Of a stretch of 64,000 nt of DNA, positions 1-11,909 are shown in pieces. Source of the DNA: Asterella californica (taxonomy: Eukaryota; Streptophyta; Marchantiopsida; Marchantiales; Aytoniaceae); the NCBI GenBank assembly GCA_036924285.1, contig JAYKYS010000015.1:7998001-8062000 (forward strand). Reading direction: 5' to 3'. A program made the translations under genes and the position numbers. The notes under the pieces are model-generated. The model did not search any database. It was not told where the DNA came from and saw only the letters and a list, made by a program, of their open reading frames with translations. How positions within the stretch are numbered: the first letter of the stretch is position 1; the number at the start of each line of letters is the position of its first letter.

Positions 1-280
1 ATCTAAGTCTCTGTCGCACAGTTTTTTTCCACCATTGTCTTCGTCAGACGAAATCAGCGGAAGGATGTCGGAAATATGTCACCATTCTTCCTGTTGTGGG
101 AACGAGGGAAAATGGCAGAGAAGGTTTGCACTCGTTGCTGGTCATTAAGGGACGTTCATTTCCACTGCCGTTAACAGCATAAAAGGGTAATTTACGATCA
201 GACATTGGAGGATTTTTTCCTTTAGGATTTTCACTTTTTTTGTTCGTTTTGTTTTACAGTAGATAATCATTTTATTTTGA

Positions 281-765
281 ATAAATATTTTCAGTATCAG
301 AACTGAAAAGAAAACTAGTAAAGATATTGTAGCGTTCATTCACAAGAGTTAAAAGTCATACACCAAGCTGGAAATTCTTGATATGCATTGTACCCGAACT
401 CCGAATGACTAACTACCAAGATTTCCCTATTCATACCATTCGGACACACGACAGGACTGAGCATAAAAGACGTCGATATACGGACCGTCTACAACAAAGG
501 TAATGTGGGGTGTTCTCCTCAGAAATTTACTTGCCGTAAACTCTAATAAGAGGTGTCAAAGTTGAAACTTTTCTGAAAGATTTTGGATTCACATGAAAGA
601 GTTACTGAAAATACATAGTAGGAAGACACACTGTGGTTTTTAATGGATATTTTTTTCTCTCATTCTTTTCTGCAATGGAGAATTTGCTGGGCTGAGTAAT
701 TATTTTTAGTGTCAGAACTGAAAAAGTAATTAATGAATAGATCATTAAGTCCATTCACAAGGTTG
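281..765. repeat. Diverged direct repeat pair (about 70 bp, spaced about 410 bp)
   Basis: The block at 281-350 and the block at 695-765 share the order 'tcag(t)atcagaactgaaaa', then 'aa.tagt/aatga', then 'cattcacaag'. Similarity is clear but interrupted by small indels, so this is an old duplication or two members of one repeat family. No coding role is visible. Confidence 0.45.
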
Positions 766-976
766 ATCCAGGATGAGATGCTGTTCTACACAAAGTTATC
801 CGTGATGAAATTACAACTTGTTCTCTTTTTGCCCTTGAAGAATATGTCCTCTTAACTTTGACATTCTTCAATATGCTTGTCTGACTTGGTCTACCCCTCT
901 TAACATCGTATTATTTCACCATATCTTTAACTGGAAACCACAGGTTTAGTTGGCCATATCATGCCATCTGAATGCG

Positions 977-1295
977 GATGTGCATATCAACATTCAACCA
1001 TGTATATGTATGAAAAGTTCAACCTAAAATGTTTTACATCCGATTATCAGCATGTGTTATCATTTACTTATCTTGTGTAGTGTTTTCACATTGCGGTAAT
1101 ATTACATTACTTGATTGCATCCTTGATTGGAAACAACATGTTCAACAGGTCATACGATACTATCTGGATGTAAGATGTGCATGTCAACAGCCAGCCATGA
1201 ACTTGGATGAAAAGTTCAGTTTACAATATATTTACAGTAGATTATCAGCTAGTGTGATCTTTTATTTATCTTGTGTAGTGGTTTCACTTTATTTA
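977..1295. repeat. Diverged tandem repeat, unit about 197 bp
   Basis: The block from 977 (gatgtgcatatcaac) recurs from 1174 (gatgtgcatgtcaac). Both continue through 'gatgaaaagttca', 'gattatcagc', 'tgtgatc/tgttatc' and 'tatcttgtgtagtg.tttcac'. The repeat makes the frame at 1029-1322 internally repetitive, which argues that frame is a by-product of the duplication and not a gene. Confidence 0.6.
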
Positions 1296-3915
1296 TCGCT
1301 TCCTCGCGAAAAAAGTCGTTAAGTACGTGCCGCAAATGGCGATGGTAAAATAACGAGTAAAAAAACGAGCGCTATTCTATCCCGGTAAGCCAACTGTCGA
1401 TCAAGAAAACATCACGCAACGCCGTCAAAACCCCCAAATGCGCTCGGGGATGCTTATGCAGTTTAACACTCTTGAAGTTTCGTTTTGACGTTTCACTGAA
1501 CGTTGAGTAACGCACAGCGCCCGGCATCCCGCGTAGCGTGCCCTGGTAATTTTTCTAAAATTGCAGGAGAAGTAGAGAATTCGTCAGATAATTTTTGTCT
1601 CTAAATAATAAAAAACTAAAAATATTCAAGATTTACTAGAATTCGTTGGTGAATATTCTTCTTCACGGCCTTGTACCGTGAATTTCGTTTCTCTTATCAG
1701 AAAATGTAAAAATGTTAAAAAATTTTATTTTAATAAATTATTTTAATAAATTAAATTAAATTATAAATATTATAAATTAACTAATCCCAGAGGAACCAAC
1801 TCATCTGGAGAGAACTCATAAGTGAAGAACAGGCTGATGCGTTCTTGGCTATATAAATCTGGAGCAATAATTGTCAAATCGTGTCATTTACACTGCAGTG
1901 TAAATGGATGAATATCCTCCTTCTTTATATATTCGTACAATAATCCGTCAATTGTAAGAAATCACCGACAAATTACAGGTAAACAGGATGGGCTGGGCCT
2001 GGTAACGCAGACCAACCGAACACACCATTACGCAATAATCCACTATTAATAGTCATCTTGAAAACTTAGATATAGTAGCTACGGTTGCAGTGGGATTGCG
2101 GGGCTAAGCGTTAGCGATTTATCCAGAGCTAAACTCTCGCCTCTCTAGGTTATACTGCGGTTACTCCAACCTTTCTCTTCTTAACTTTCACTTAATACGA
2201 CAAAATATATTACACTATAAAATTTCTTCTCTCTTTTTCCGTTGTTCACAGTTTACATATAGCTACATATAGACAAATGATATTTTTTTGTTTCTGTGTG
2301 TTGAATACAACCTTCAGTCGAGTAAACTCTATGAAAAATATATATGAAATTAAACATTAAACTGAAAAATACCTAAATAAGAAAGATACTCCAATGGAAG
2401 TGGTTTACATATGCATGCAAGATCTAACTTCACTAACTTTTGTTCGCTTGTTGTTATAGGGTAAAGATATATGTGTTAAGTGAAATTCTATATTAAATTA
2501 AAAAAAATATCAAAATAATTTATAAATATTAATGATAACTGGACCAAGAGATGCCAAAAAATAAAACCATAGTAAAAGTGCTAACCAACGCGATCCAATA
2601 ACTACGTCTCCGAGAAAATAATCTAAAACAAATCACATTCTCTTTGTTGTTTAATTAAACTTTTATATATTTACCTTAATAATATTCGAAGAAGTTATTG
2701 CATCGCATATAATGACTGGTTCCTGTCCCATATAGTGGGATAAGACCCGTCAGAAAAGTATGCGGTTGTCGGGGAAAAGGAAGGTGTAGGAAAGTTGCTA
2801 GTGTAATAGGGCCACTCAAACCTGATTTTTACGGATTTATGGAACTCCCGTAAAAGTTTTTATAGATATTAACGGTAAATCTTATGTACCACCTCGAAAA
2901 GTGGTACTTCAATTTTGCAGTCATTTGTGTTATACATGTAAACAACATCTGCTTACTATCGTCGAAGAGATTTGATTCTAATTTATATTTTCATTTTACA
3001 ATCCTTGAAAATGCCTGAAAACTTATACTTATGACTTCTCATCTGAACCCCGTAAAATTCACTATGGAAAAAAGTTCAAGTGACCTTAATAGAGTGAATA
3101 AAAAAACGTTTCACGCGATCTGAATCCTGCAAAGACTCCCCGGAGGTCTCAGTTCCAGAAGCGTAGGGTGGATCAAACCTAGACTGAACTATTTAGAACT
3201 ACGGTAGGGTTGAACAATTTTCAAAAGTATAAAACTAACTATTTCGTATTAATCCCGGTTGAGATTGAATTCAAACACAGTCGCAAAGTATGTTTCTCTT
3301 ACAAAACTGAACCGGGTCCGCAAGAGCACCTGGACGGGATACTCGAAGGACGGACATAGTAGTACCGTAAAGCTGCGTTGTCTCCGGTACGCAGATACGG
3401 CAAGCTTATGTCCGCACATGGAAATCCGTGTAGTCCGCTCCGTGTATAGTCCTCTACGTGTAAACGGCGTAATGATATTTGTGCGTATCGTTAACCTGGA
3501 GAAAGACAGTTGTTGGTTAGCAGCCGTCAGCTGAACCGGGGTCGCCCTCTTTTCTTCACACTAAGATTTGACAGTTTGGTGGCCAATGAAGAGCCACGGG
3601 AACTTTTGACTTGCCTGGTCGACAATCACCCACAAGCGCAAAAATAGTCCGTCGAAGCCCGAATTATTATTGTCATTAGCGCTGCAAGGGGACGATGAAG
3701 TCCCAGGACATGATCGGAAGTGTGAGCGAGGCGAACGTACCTAAAAAGTGTTTACAGGGTTGCACATCTGCTGCACAAACCGTGCTACTCGATTTCCTGT
3801 ATGCAACGCATTTCGTTGCATTTACAGTTACAGTGTTTGCGGAGACCGCCGTAGTCCCAGTTTCTTGAAATTTTTGATTCGAGCGAGCTCGTCACCGAAG
3901 GGAGGGAGGCAGGCA

Positions 3916-6838
3916 ATGGCAGGAAATAATGGAGCGCTGAAACCGAGCTTGGAAGTCACGGCAATGAATTTTGCGTATCCAGGAAAGCCGCCCTTCATTA
4001 CTAATTTCAACCTGTCACTGGGACCAGGATCTCGATGCCTTCTCATCGGTGCCAATGGAGCAGGTACTCAGTTACTTCCGCTAAAGATACGGTTCATTTA
4101 AACGGTGGCTAGATGGATGAATGCTTTTTGGGCACGCTCTAAAGGTTTCCATGTCGGGAGGAATTCTAGCATCAAATCGTTGCCTTTCTCTCTTCAACCT
4201 CTCGGGGTCGCAATCCGTCCGTACCTTCTCTCATGCTTCCAGTGTTCTAGTCAGCATCCCACAACAAAGATTCTACTGATGATTGGATGCAAATCATCAG
4301 AAGGGTATTTCCTTGGCATTATGAATTTGGGCTCTCAGGGCCAGAAACGTAAGGTGGGAGGAGATTTCTCTCTCTTTTAGCAAGCGTCAGGAGAGAATTC
4401 AAAGTTTGGTGGTGGTGATCTTTTCTGGTTTGGATTTAAATCAGGAAAGACAACACTGCTGAGGATTTTGGCCGGGAAGCATATGGTTGGAGGGAGGGAT
4501 GTGGTTCGTGTCCTGGGGCGCTCTGCATTTCATGACACAGCGCTGACGTGCAGCGGGGAGCTGGCCTACTTGGGTGGATCTTGGAGTCGGACTGTGGGAT
4601 GTGCGGTACGCTACCTACCTGCCTGCATTTCGAAATGAGATTCATAGTTGTGACAAGTATGGGTTAGTGTGCAAGATCGCACTCTAGTTCACAGTTTTGT
4701 ATGGTCGTTCAGCTGTTTTCAGTTCCTGATACCTGAGTTCAGTTGGGTCCTATCCAGCTTTGGTGCATTTGGTTTACTGTCTATTCTGCTGTTAAATTAT
4801 CAGGGTTTTTACAAACACTTGATTTTCTTGTGAGTAGTTTGAATTTTGCGGCCAGAGGGTTGGTTAAGGATAATTCCCCGGCCTCAAACGTTGATGGTTT
4901 GATCGGATGATGTTCGGTTTCCGACTCGATTGTTACATCTGCTTTATGCGTTGTGTTCTGTATAGTACAGTAGATGGTGCTGATCCTGATTGGAGGAAAT
5001 AGTTACTAGAACTTCCGGACACTGAACGTAGATGGTGAATAAATTAAGTGTCTGCTGGCAGGGCGTGGACTGTAAATTTTCATGGGTCTCCTTCCTATCT
5101 GCATCCACTGTTGAAATGAGATGAGATGAGCTGGAAGTACTCTACACTCGTGGTTTCTTTTCTTCCTGTGTTAACGTTCGTTTTCGGGGTGTGTGAATTA
5201 TGGTTGTCGTGGTTATTCAGGGTGAGATTCCCTTGCAAGGAGACTTCTCCGCCGAGTTCATGATTTTTGGAGGTAGGGTTGTTATTACTGAACGACCCGA
5301 TTGTATGATTGTCTGGATTGTCACGTCGTTGAGTCCCTAGACTCTGCAACTTGACAGTTTTTCGGGGGGAATCAAATCCTTCGTGTTTGCAACCAGCACT
5401 CTAGTCCTGGGTCTTAAGAGTCCATAGTTATGACAAGTATGGGTCGAGATTCAAACTCCTACCGTCACAATGCTATATCTTCGAGCAGCTGGATTGTCTC
5501 ATACGTGAGTTCAGTCGGTTTTGTCCAGCTCACGTACTTTTGGTTCTTTGTTTCTTCTGCTCTTAAGTGATCAGGTATTGGAAACACATGATTTCCTGCC
5601 TATGAGCAGTCTACACTTAGCGTGCAGAGGCAGGAAATCATCTTGAGGCATCTCAATGCCTCAAATTGATAGTTTGATTGGTTGAGGTAATTCTAACGCA
5701 TGAATTGTTTTCAACTCGATTGCGCATTCTCGATTGTTACATATGATTGATGAGGTGTGTTCTGATGCGACAGTGGAGGGTGCTGATCCTGAACGGAGAG
5801 AAAAGTTGATTGAACTTCTGGATATCGATCTTCGGTGGAGAATGCATAAAGTGTCTGATGGACAGAGACGCAGAGTGCAAATTTGCATGGGTCTCCTGCA
5901 GCCATTTGAGGTGATCCGATCGCCTCTAGCACTCCTGTTTAGGATACGAAATAACTTTCTGTTGGTGTGGGCATTAAGTTTGGTAATCCTACAAGTGATA
6001 AAACGGAGTTGACGCAGGTACAAAGTAGCTCAAAAGAGAATTTCTGGTGATGGTTGAGTAGCATCGTCACTGCCACTCTTCTTTTCCGTGAATCATAGGA
6101 ACTCAGTAGAGGAACATTTGTTGGGTTGGTGAAGACGTTTATATAGAACACACAAGTGTGAACGCGTCCTTCGTCACTCAGGTAGATATGATTTTTGAGT
6201 GTTATTGCAACTGAACTGAACCCACGATTTGGGTGTGTCCTTTCATCAGGTACTATTGCTAGACGAAATTACTGTGGACTTGGATGTGGTTGCTCGGTTG
6301 GATCTTCTGAACTTCTTTGAAGAGGAATGCGAACAGGTATATTAGCTTTGCAGCTGATCTTATGTACCCGAACGACCTTGGAGCTCTTTGCGCAGTCGCT
6401 AACTTACGACTAGCTTTGATCTTCCATTTTCATGTGCTTTTAACTACTGACCTACTTGAATGTTGCTGAAGTGTGCTAACAGAGTTTTTTTTGGAAGCTG
6501 TAAAATCGGCTGATATGTTGGATTTCCGTCTGTGCCTACAGAGAGGATCTAGCATTGTCTATGCCACCCATATTTTTGACGGTTTGGAAACTTGGGCCAC
6601 ACACATTGCTTACGTGGAGGATGGTACGCTAAAACGAGCACAGCGCATTTCTGATGTACCAGAGCTGAAAGTTTCTAAAAATCTCATCTCAGTAGTGGAG
6701 CCATGGCTTAGAAAGCAAAGAGACGACCGAGAGAAAGCAGCGGCAGCCAAAGCTAGCGCACCGCCTGCTCCCAGAGTACAACAACAGTCAGCGTCTTCAC
6801 CATGGGGTACAAGTCGTCACATGGCATACTACCGCTAG
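3916..6838 (+). CDS. Soluble ABC ATPase, ABCI19/20/21 (CAF16-like) type
   Basis: Six exons join in one frame: 3916-4063, 4445-4605, 5221-5272, 5774-5910, 6250-6336, 6542-6838 (882 nt, 293 aa). Every intron starts GT and ends AG. The protein is a single nucleotide-binding domain with no membrane segment. Walker A (GANGAGKTT) is split over exons 1 and 2. Exon 3 encodes [10 protein letters not shown]; exon 4 carries the signature region [16 protein letters not shown]; exon 5 has Walker B ([13 protein letters not shown]); exon 6 has the H-loop region ([15 protein letters not shown]), followed by an Ala/Pro/Gln-rich tail. The order and wording match the plant ABCI19/20/21 proteins, which resemble yeast CAF16. 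In Arabidopsis these are reported as ER-associated proteins affecting cytokinin response. The start codon sits just before the conserved N-terminus. Intron 2 holds a degenerate copy of exon 4. The assignment to this subgroup is firm; the cellular role is by family only. Confidence 0.9.
4641..5930 (+). repeat. Decayed tandem duplication inside the ABC gene (offset about 780-805 bp)
   Basis: Blocks in 4641-5105 recur in order in 5421-5910: 'tgacaagtatgggt' (4651 and 5431), 'gagttcagt.gg' with a following 'tttggtt' block, 'actcgattg', 'ggtgctgatcctga', and 'catgggtctcct' (5081 and 5886). The offset grows from 780 to 805 bp through indels. The duplicated unit covered intron sequence plus exon 4. 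The downstream copy kept the functional exon; exon 3 lies between the two copies of the exon-4 sequence. Confidence 0.75.
4971..5105 (+). pseudogene. Ghost copy of ABC exon 4 in intron 2
   Basis: This stretch aligns with functional exon 4 (5774-5910): both contain 'ggtgctgatcctga' near the start and 'catgggtctcct' near the end. The ghost copy has lost the reading frame, for example 'ggaaatag' stands where exon 4 has 'gagaaaag', and it lacks the exon-end 'ccatttgag'. It lies upstream of exon 3, so including it would scramble the protein order. I infer it is spliced out. Confidence 0.65.
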
Positions 6839-8425
6839 GCGGGTGTGTTCCCCGCTCTCATTCTCTGTCAAAGGTTCTCTGAAGGTTGCGAGAGGACGAA
6901 AGAGTTGTCTTCGCAAACCAAAACCAGCTTGAAGGCTGTTTTTCTTGCGCCTTTTATCAGTACCTCCACCATTTATCGAGTGGGTTTACATCTGAGACAC
7001 ACTGGATACAGAAATGCATGCTATGCTGTCCATCCAGGTCACGTTTCTCCGCCAGGTTGAGGAAAGAAAGTTCACACTCAGTTGTTTCCCACTGATTTGA
7101 TGAAATAAATTTGGTCAGAATCCACCAGGCCATGCTGATGACGACGAGATGTTTTGGATTCACTTCTTTTTTGATAGAATAAAGCAGATATTTAAGAAGG
7201 ATGCATCTTAATTTAATCGACATGATCATAATAACATAAGCACCTTACATATAACATTCATCCGTATGTAGAGTAGAAGCACGTTGGTTTATTTACCTGG
7301 CTCAGTTCACTCACCGGAGTTAGGAGTAAGTTATCCGCTTTGGTAATACTTTACCCATAAACCTAGCATATGATCTGTAACTCTCTAGTGTAAACATTAT
7401 GAGAATAACTATTAGCCATTCTGGAAGCTGACTATGATTAACATTCCTTTTAATTCTGAAGGCTGACTACGATTATTTTCAGTTTGATCCACGAAATTTA
7501 ACTCTCGCGCTACACTCTCATGAATCTCTAAGTCTTCACTCGGAGCAGCGATAAACATTTTACTCTCACCAAAATTAATCTATCTGGTCATCATCCAGAC
7601 TCAAAAAATGTAAGAAGCTCCAATAAGTATGCTATCATTGACATACTTCCATATGGTAGTGATTAGCCATTCTACTCTATATTCATGAGAAGAAAAAATC
7701 GAAACAAGATGAATGTTGATGATAATAAAGAAAGAAATAAAGGGCAGACCCAGATAAGTTCTTTTTAAACTCAATCATCAATGATCAAGTATTTGTGTCA
7801 ATAAATCTCTACAAGCAACGAGTTGCACAGTTATCGGAATTCCCCTCTGCTTTCAACCTCGGGAAAGTCTTCAAATGGTATTTACAAGACTTTATCCTAT
7901 ACGTAATCTAGAAATATAAAACTTTTTTATATTTTGGAATGGTTTAACTTACAATACATCATCTTCCGTAGTGGATTATCAAGTAAAATATTTGATAAAA
8001 CACGATTGGTGATAAACCATAATTCTTATATATTAATTTGATAACCCATAATTTATAAAAAATATTCTAGAAAATATAATTTAATTGTCAGACCTCCTCG
8101 TAAAACAGTGGAGATTTTATATTTCTATGTATCCTTTAACGTAATCATGCTTCTCAATCCTAAACATTCCACTCCTCTTCGAGACTGAGAAACTACTCTT
8201 TCCTGTGATTTATGGTATACGACCTTCTGGAAACTTCTCTCAATAACATATACACTATCCACAACGTTAGCAAGAGACCTCAGAAGGATCGTAGCCGATT
8301 AGGTTCCAATACTTCTGTATAAACTGTGGAAAGATGTGCCCGACCAATATTACAAGTATAATTGACAATACAATTAACTTGTTCTAATAAGACATCAAAC
8401 TAATATTGAGCTTCAATAAGTCAGA
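6839..8425. other. 3' flank of the ABC gene and AT-rich spacer
   Basis: The first few hundred bases should be the 3' UTR of the ABC gene. AATAAA at 7104-7109 is a candidate poly(A) signal. After that the sequence is AT-rich with no supported gene up to the terminal repeat of the retrotransposon at 8426. Confidence 0.4.
7104..7109 (+). promoter_or_regulatory. Candidate poly(A) signal of the ABC gene
   Basis: AATAAA lies about 270 bp after the stop codon at 6836-6838. Plant poly(A) signals are loose, so this is a position-based guess. Confidence 0.3.
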
Positions 8426-8719
8426 TGTCACGTCAGTTTGGTACCTCGGCTAGGTTGACCGAGTGCAAAGTGGCGCATCCCGGTAAGGCCGTTAGTGGCG
8501 TTAGGGCGAGTTGGTGGGAGAGCCCACTAGGGGTATACTTCGCAGATAGGGCTTGGAGGCCTTAGTTCTTCGAGTTGGGCCTTCAAGCTCCAGGCTATGG
8601 TGGATAGTCTAGTTGAGTGTAACCCGGATTCTCTTCGCGTTTAGAGTGGGTTTGGCTTGACTGTTTATGAGTAATCTTTGTTGTAGTGTTGGAGATGGTA
8701 ATTTCTCAATGCAGATTAC
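8426..8719 (+). repeat. 5' terminal repeat (LTR portion)
   Basis: This block is nearly identical to 17976-18260, differing by scattered substitutions and one small indel near 8490 (the 5' copy has an extra 'tggcgttag'-like stretch). It begins with TG, as LTRs do. Similarity stops after 'aatttctcaatgca.atta'. Beyond it the 5' side runs on into the leader, while the 3' side jumps to the 106-bp repeat. The full LTR length is therefore unclear; the true LTR may extend further than the shared part. Confidence 0.75.
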
Positions 8720-9649
8720 TCGAAAAACTGAGTGCAGGTCGAGGCGGAGTTCAGTAAGAGCTCGCTGATCTGAAATCTGAAATCGTCCGTTGGTATCTTC
8801 AGGCGTTGTCGTTCGTGCTTGATTGTGCGAAGCTGTGATCGAGGTGTGTGGGCGCATGCTACATTGCTGGTCGCAGATCGATTTGCTGTTGTTGGGGTCG
8901 AGTGGAGATTTCTGTCATGTGGAAGCGCTGCAGAAATTGTGCGGCATGTTCTTGAAGTGTGTTGTTGGAGCCGGATTGCGCGTTTGGGCGTGGCAGACGG
9001 AGTACTTGTCAATGTCGGGCCGGAGTGGACTCTTTGGAAGCGCATTTGAGAGACGATTCTAGTGCACTAAGTTTCGTGGAGTTCGGCCAAGGATTGAAGA
9101 AGTTATGGCATGTCGAAGTTCGCTGCCGTGACACCCGCAAGTGCAAAAAGGCTAGTTATGTCAGATTTTGGTGCAATTTCGTGTGGAAACTCGAGTTTAG
9201 GAGTTTTGTTGTGTGTGTGTGCATTCGCGAAGTGTGTCTTGTGCATTCGCGAATCTGTTGTGGTAGTGTTCGGGTTCGATTTGGATGTTCTTGCTGTTTT
9301 ATGCCAGATTTTGGTCACCCGTGTGCACCGTGAGCTGTTTTTGCTGTTTTGGAGCCTCTTTTGGTGCAATCTTCTGCAATTCGAGGTGGAGCCGAGTCTC
9401 TTCTGGTGTGTTGTACCTGTTCTACTCTACTTCAAGCGGAGCAGAGCGGAGAGTGAACGGGAGTGTCGAGCGTGTTAAGAGGCGTTTCGAGGCTTCGAGG
9501 AGCAGAGGTGCGTGAGTGCGGAGGCGTGAGAGCGGAGTGCAAGAGTGCGGAGGCGGAGCGGAGCGGAGCTGAGCCTGAGCCCGCGCCCGCCGCAAGCCAG
9601 CTTGTTGGCGTGCGTGAGAGAGGTATCCAAGCTTCAGTTGTGTGGGAAG

Positions 9650-9757
9650 GGTAAAACCAACTGGTCACCCATCCCAACACTATTCCTGGACCTGGACTCC
9701 TAACTCTGTAGTCTTAGCTTTGGCTTTACCACTAGACCAATAGCTCTTGGTGTCCTA
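9650..9757 (-). other. 5S-rRNA-like / tRNA-like block in the retrotransposon leader
   Basis: Read on the minus strand, the block contains GGATGGGTGACC (complement of 9663-9674), the internal control and 3' part typical of plant 5S rRNA. It is preceded by 'aatagtgtt', in the place of the 5S 'agtagtact', and by 'cagagtta', similar to the 5S 'cgcagtta'. Further upstream is TGGTCTAGTGGTA (complement of 9727-9739), which fits a tRNA A-box. This is not a functional 5S or tRNA gene: the 5' half of 5S and a proper acceptor stem are missing. Retroelements with 5S-derived sequence are known (Cassandra TRIMs), but here it is antisense to the element. Confidence 0.45.
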
Positions 9758-10511
9758 CAGGGATGCGTGCAAGTACTTACGGACTTGTATAAGGTAGTAG
9801 GAGACCTTCTCGCACGTCCCTAGAGGAGTGGTAGGACGACCCCACAGTATTAGGGGTAAGCTATAGTTGTGGTAGTGTTTGCCTATACCGTAGAGATGCG
9901 TATGGAGACAGTTGATGGCAGTTGTCTTGGGTGAGCTAGTAGAGCTACCACGTGGGTGTTTTTGGAGCTACTAGAGGTGTAGACATCTAGTTAATGACCT
10001 CAAGTGTCAGTTACGACAGTTGGTGACTATATATTGTGCATGTGGTCACGGACGAGGAGACGCCAGTCCGGGTGGGATTGGGTTTCTCTTTATGTGAATG
10101 TTTGAGTGTGGAGGATTATCGTTTGGACTTCTTGTGGTTGGAACCTCTCCATATTCTGCTTCCTGTTTGTGCGCCGCGTTTGCTTGTGTTGGCGCTTGAT
10201 TTTCGGAGTGAGTTCACTCCAGTGTGCTGTCGGTAGTGAGACTGGAGTTGCGGACCAGTCAGACTATCTTTGTCTCTCTCACGGTGCAGTTGGAGTGACG
10301 ACCAACATACCGTGAGAGGTTGCCTGTGGTGATGGCAGGTACAGGTTGCCCTTACCTTGACCGTCCTATTAGGGGATAGGTGAGCTCAGTAGGAGCGGGG
10401 TTAGACAAGTGGTGGTTACGGTGGTGACGGAGATTGTGACATTCCGGTTGGGGAGTGTGTTAGCGAGATTTTCTCATCACAGAGTTCTCGGGAGGTTCTG
10501 GTGGGGACTTC

Positions 10512-11909
10512 TTGGACAATGGGTATACACGGAGTGGGGTGAGGTACCGTCTACTTACACCATTGCCGTCGGTTGTTCCAGAGGACGAGTCAGACGCAGA
10601 CAGCGCATTTTCTGGTGGTGAGTCTAGTGTCGCCACACCGTTGTTGTGGGACATGGACGAGATCTATGAGGCCACGAAGGGTCCTCGACGTTACTCGAGT
10701 ACAGTTGGTACCATTGAGCTGGATGACTTCATCCAAGAGTTCGACAGTTGGTGCGATCTGCAGCAGATGCGGAACCCACAGCTGTTTACACCCTTCATGG
10801 CGTGGAAGGGTTTGTTCCAGCACTTGGAGGGACCACCGATGGACGATTATCATGAGTTCAGGCGAGATTACAGTGTTGAGATCGAGTTGTGGAGACAGCA
10901 TTGGTCTCCCAACTACGTTTCTATCACTACTGGCGCAGTTTTGGGAGGCGTAGCACCTGCGAGTTCAGGTGCCAGTAGCAGTGGTACAGCCACAGGTGGC
11001 GGAGTACCTACTACCGGTGCCTCCACAAGTAGTGGAGCAGGTGGTAGTGTGAGCGAGATACCACCAGGGTTTAACCCTGTGGTTCAGTTCTTCTAATGTT
11101 TGAGGAAGAACTATCAGGGTGTGCGGACCGACAAGTTGAGGAGTCTGCAGGAGTTCCAGCGGAAGACTGGAGAGAGCCTACGCGAGGCGTTTACTCGCAT
11201 GAGGCGGTTGATCAGCGTTACCCAAGGGGTGACGGAAGCACGGGCAGTTCAGTTCTGGTATGGGATACTAGACCGAGAGCTGCGTAGGAGAGTTAGAGAT
11301 GCTACTCTCCTTAGAAATACCGCTCCGACGTTGACGGTTGTCTTTAGTCTTGCTGAGCGGATTGAGCTCAACATGGTGGAGGAGAGGGTGGTGGTTGCTG
11401 GGTTCAGCAAGGAGACACCACATGGAGCGACCACCTCTTCTCGAGGATCACAGGCTACGCAACAGCGTGGTGGTGGTGGTGGTAAGGATCGTGCGGAGCA
11501 GTCACGATCGCAGGGAGGTATAGGAGGATCTGGTGGGTAGAAGCCCATGCCGTCCTTCTCTAGTCAGCAGCAAGTGGGTCCTTGCTGGACGTGTGATGGT
11601 CCTCATCAGCAAAAGGACTGTCCACAAAGGAGAGGTGGTTATGAGACGTCAAGAACGTCTCAAGCAGCACCTAGGCAATGTGAGCATTGCGGACGACCTG
11701 GTCACAGTAGTGACCGTTGTTTTGATCTCCATCCAGAGTTGCGGCAAGGGAAGGATGATCGTGGACGAGGCGGAGGAGCTCAGGGAGGCCGTGGTGGTCG
11801 AGCTGGAGGTAGAGGTCCAGCACCTAGGAGAGACCAGTCGGTCCACCGCTTGCTACGACGTCAGAAGCAGGTATGGCTTCTCGGATTGAGCAGTTGGAGC
11901 AGAGGATAG
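10512..11909 (+). pseudogene. Gag polyprotein with two zinc knuckles (broken)
   Basis: One frame runs through three open segments (10512-11093, 11100-11537, 11547-11909) separated by in-frame stops at 11094-11096 (TAA) and 11538-11540 (TAG). The N-terminal part is acidic, followed by a Ser/Gly/Thr-rich linker (about 10950-11060). Next comes a charged helical region with the character of a retrotransposon gag capsid domain (KLRSLQEFQRKTGESLREAF). Gly/Arg-rich stretches flank two CCHC zinc knuckles: a slightly short one (CWTCDGPHQQKDC) and a canonical one (CEHCGRPGHSSDRC). These bind RNA in gag proteins. The first ATG in frame is at about 10653; the true start is uncertain. The useful frame ends near 11870, where coding continues in another frame. 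Confidence 0.8.

Larger units (their letters stand above)
1..3915. other. AT-rich intergenic DNA upstream of the ABC gene
   Basis: No gene is supported here. The open frames are short and match no family I recognise. The stretch contains two diverged direct repeats (listed separately), a more GC-rich patch at about 1300-1560, and one member of a dispersed AT-rich repeat at about 2410-2500. The last several hundred bases before 3916 are less AT-rich and presumably hold the promoter and 5' UTR of the ABC gene, but I cannot place a TATA box or start site with confidence. The open frame at 3259-3534 lies in this zone and has no recognisable domain. Confidence 0.5.

Noticed and set aside
1029..1322. 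97-codon open frame with repeated YLSCVV segments
   Set aside because: It is produced by the 197-bp tandem repeat at 977-1295, lies in AT-rich DNA and shows no domain.
3259..3534. 91-codon open frame before the ABC gene
   Set aside because: No recognisable motif; it falls in the presumed promoter and leader of the ABC gene.
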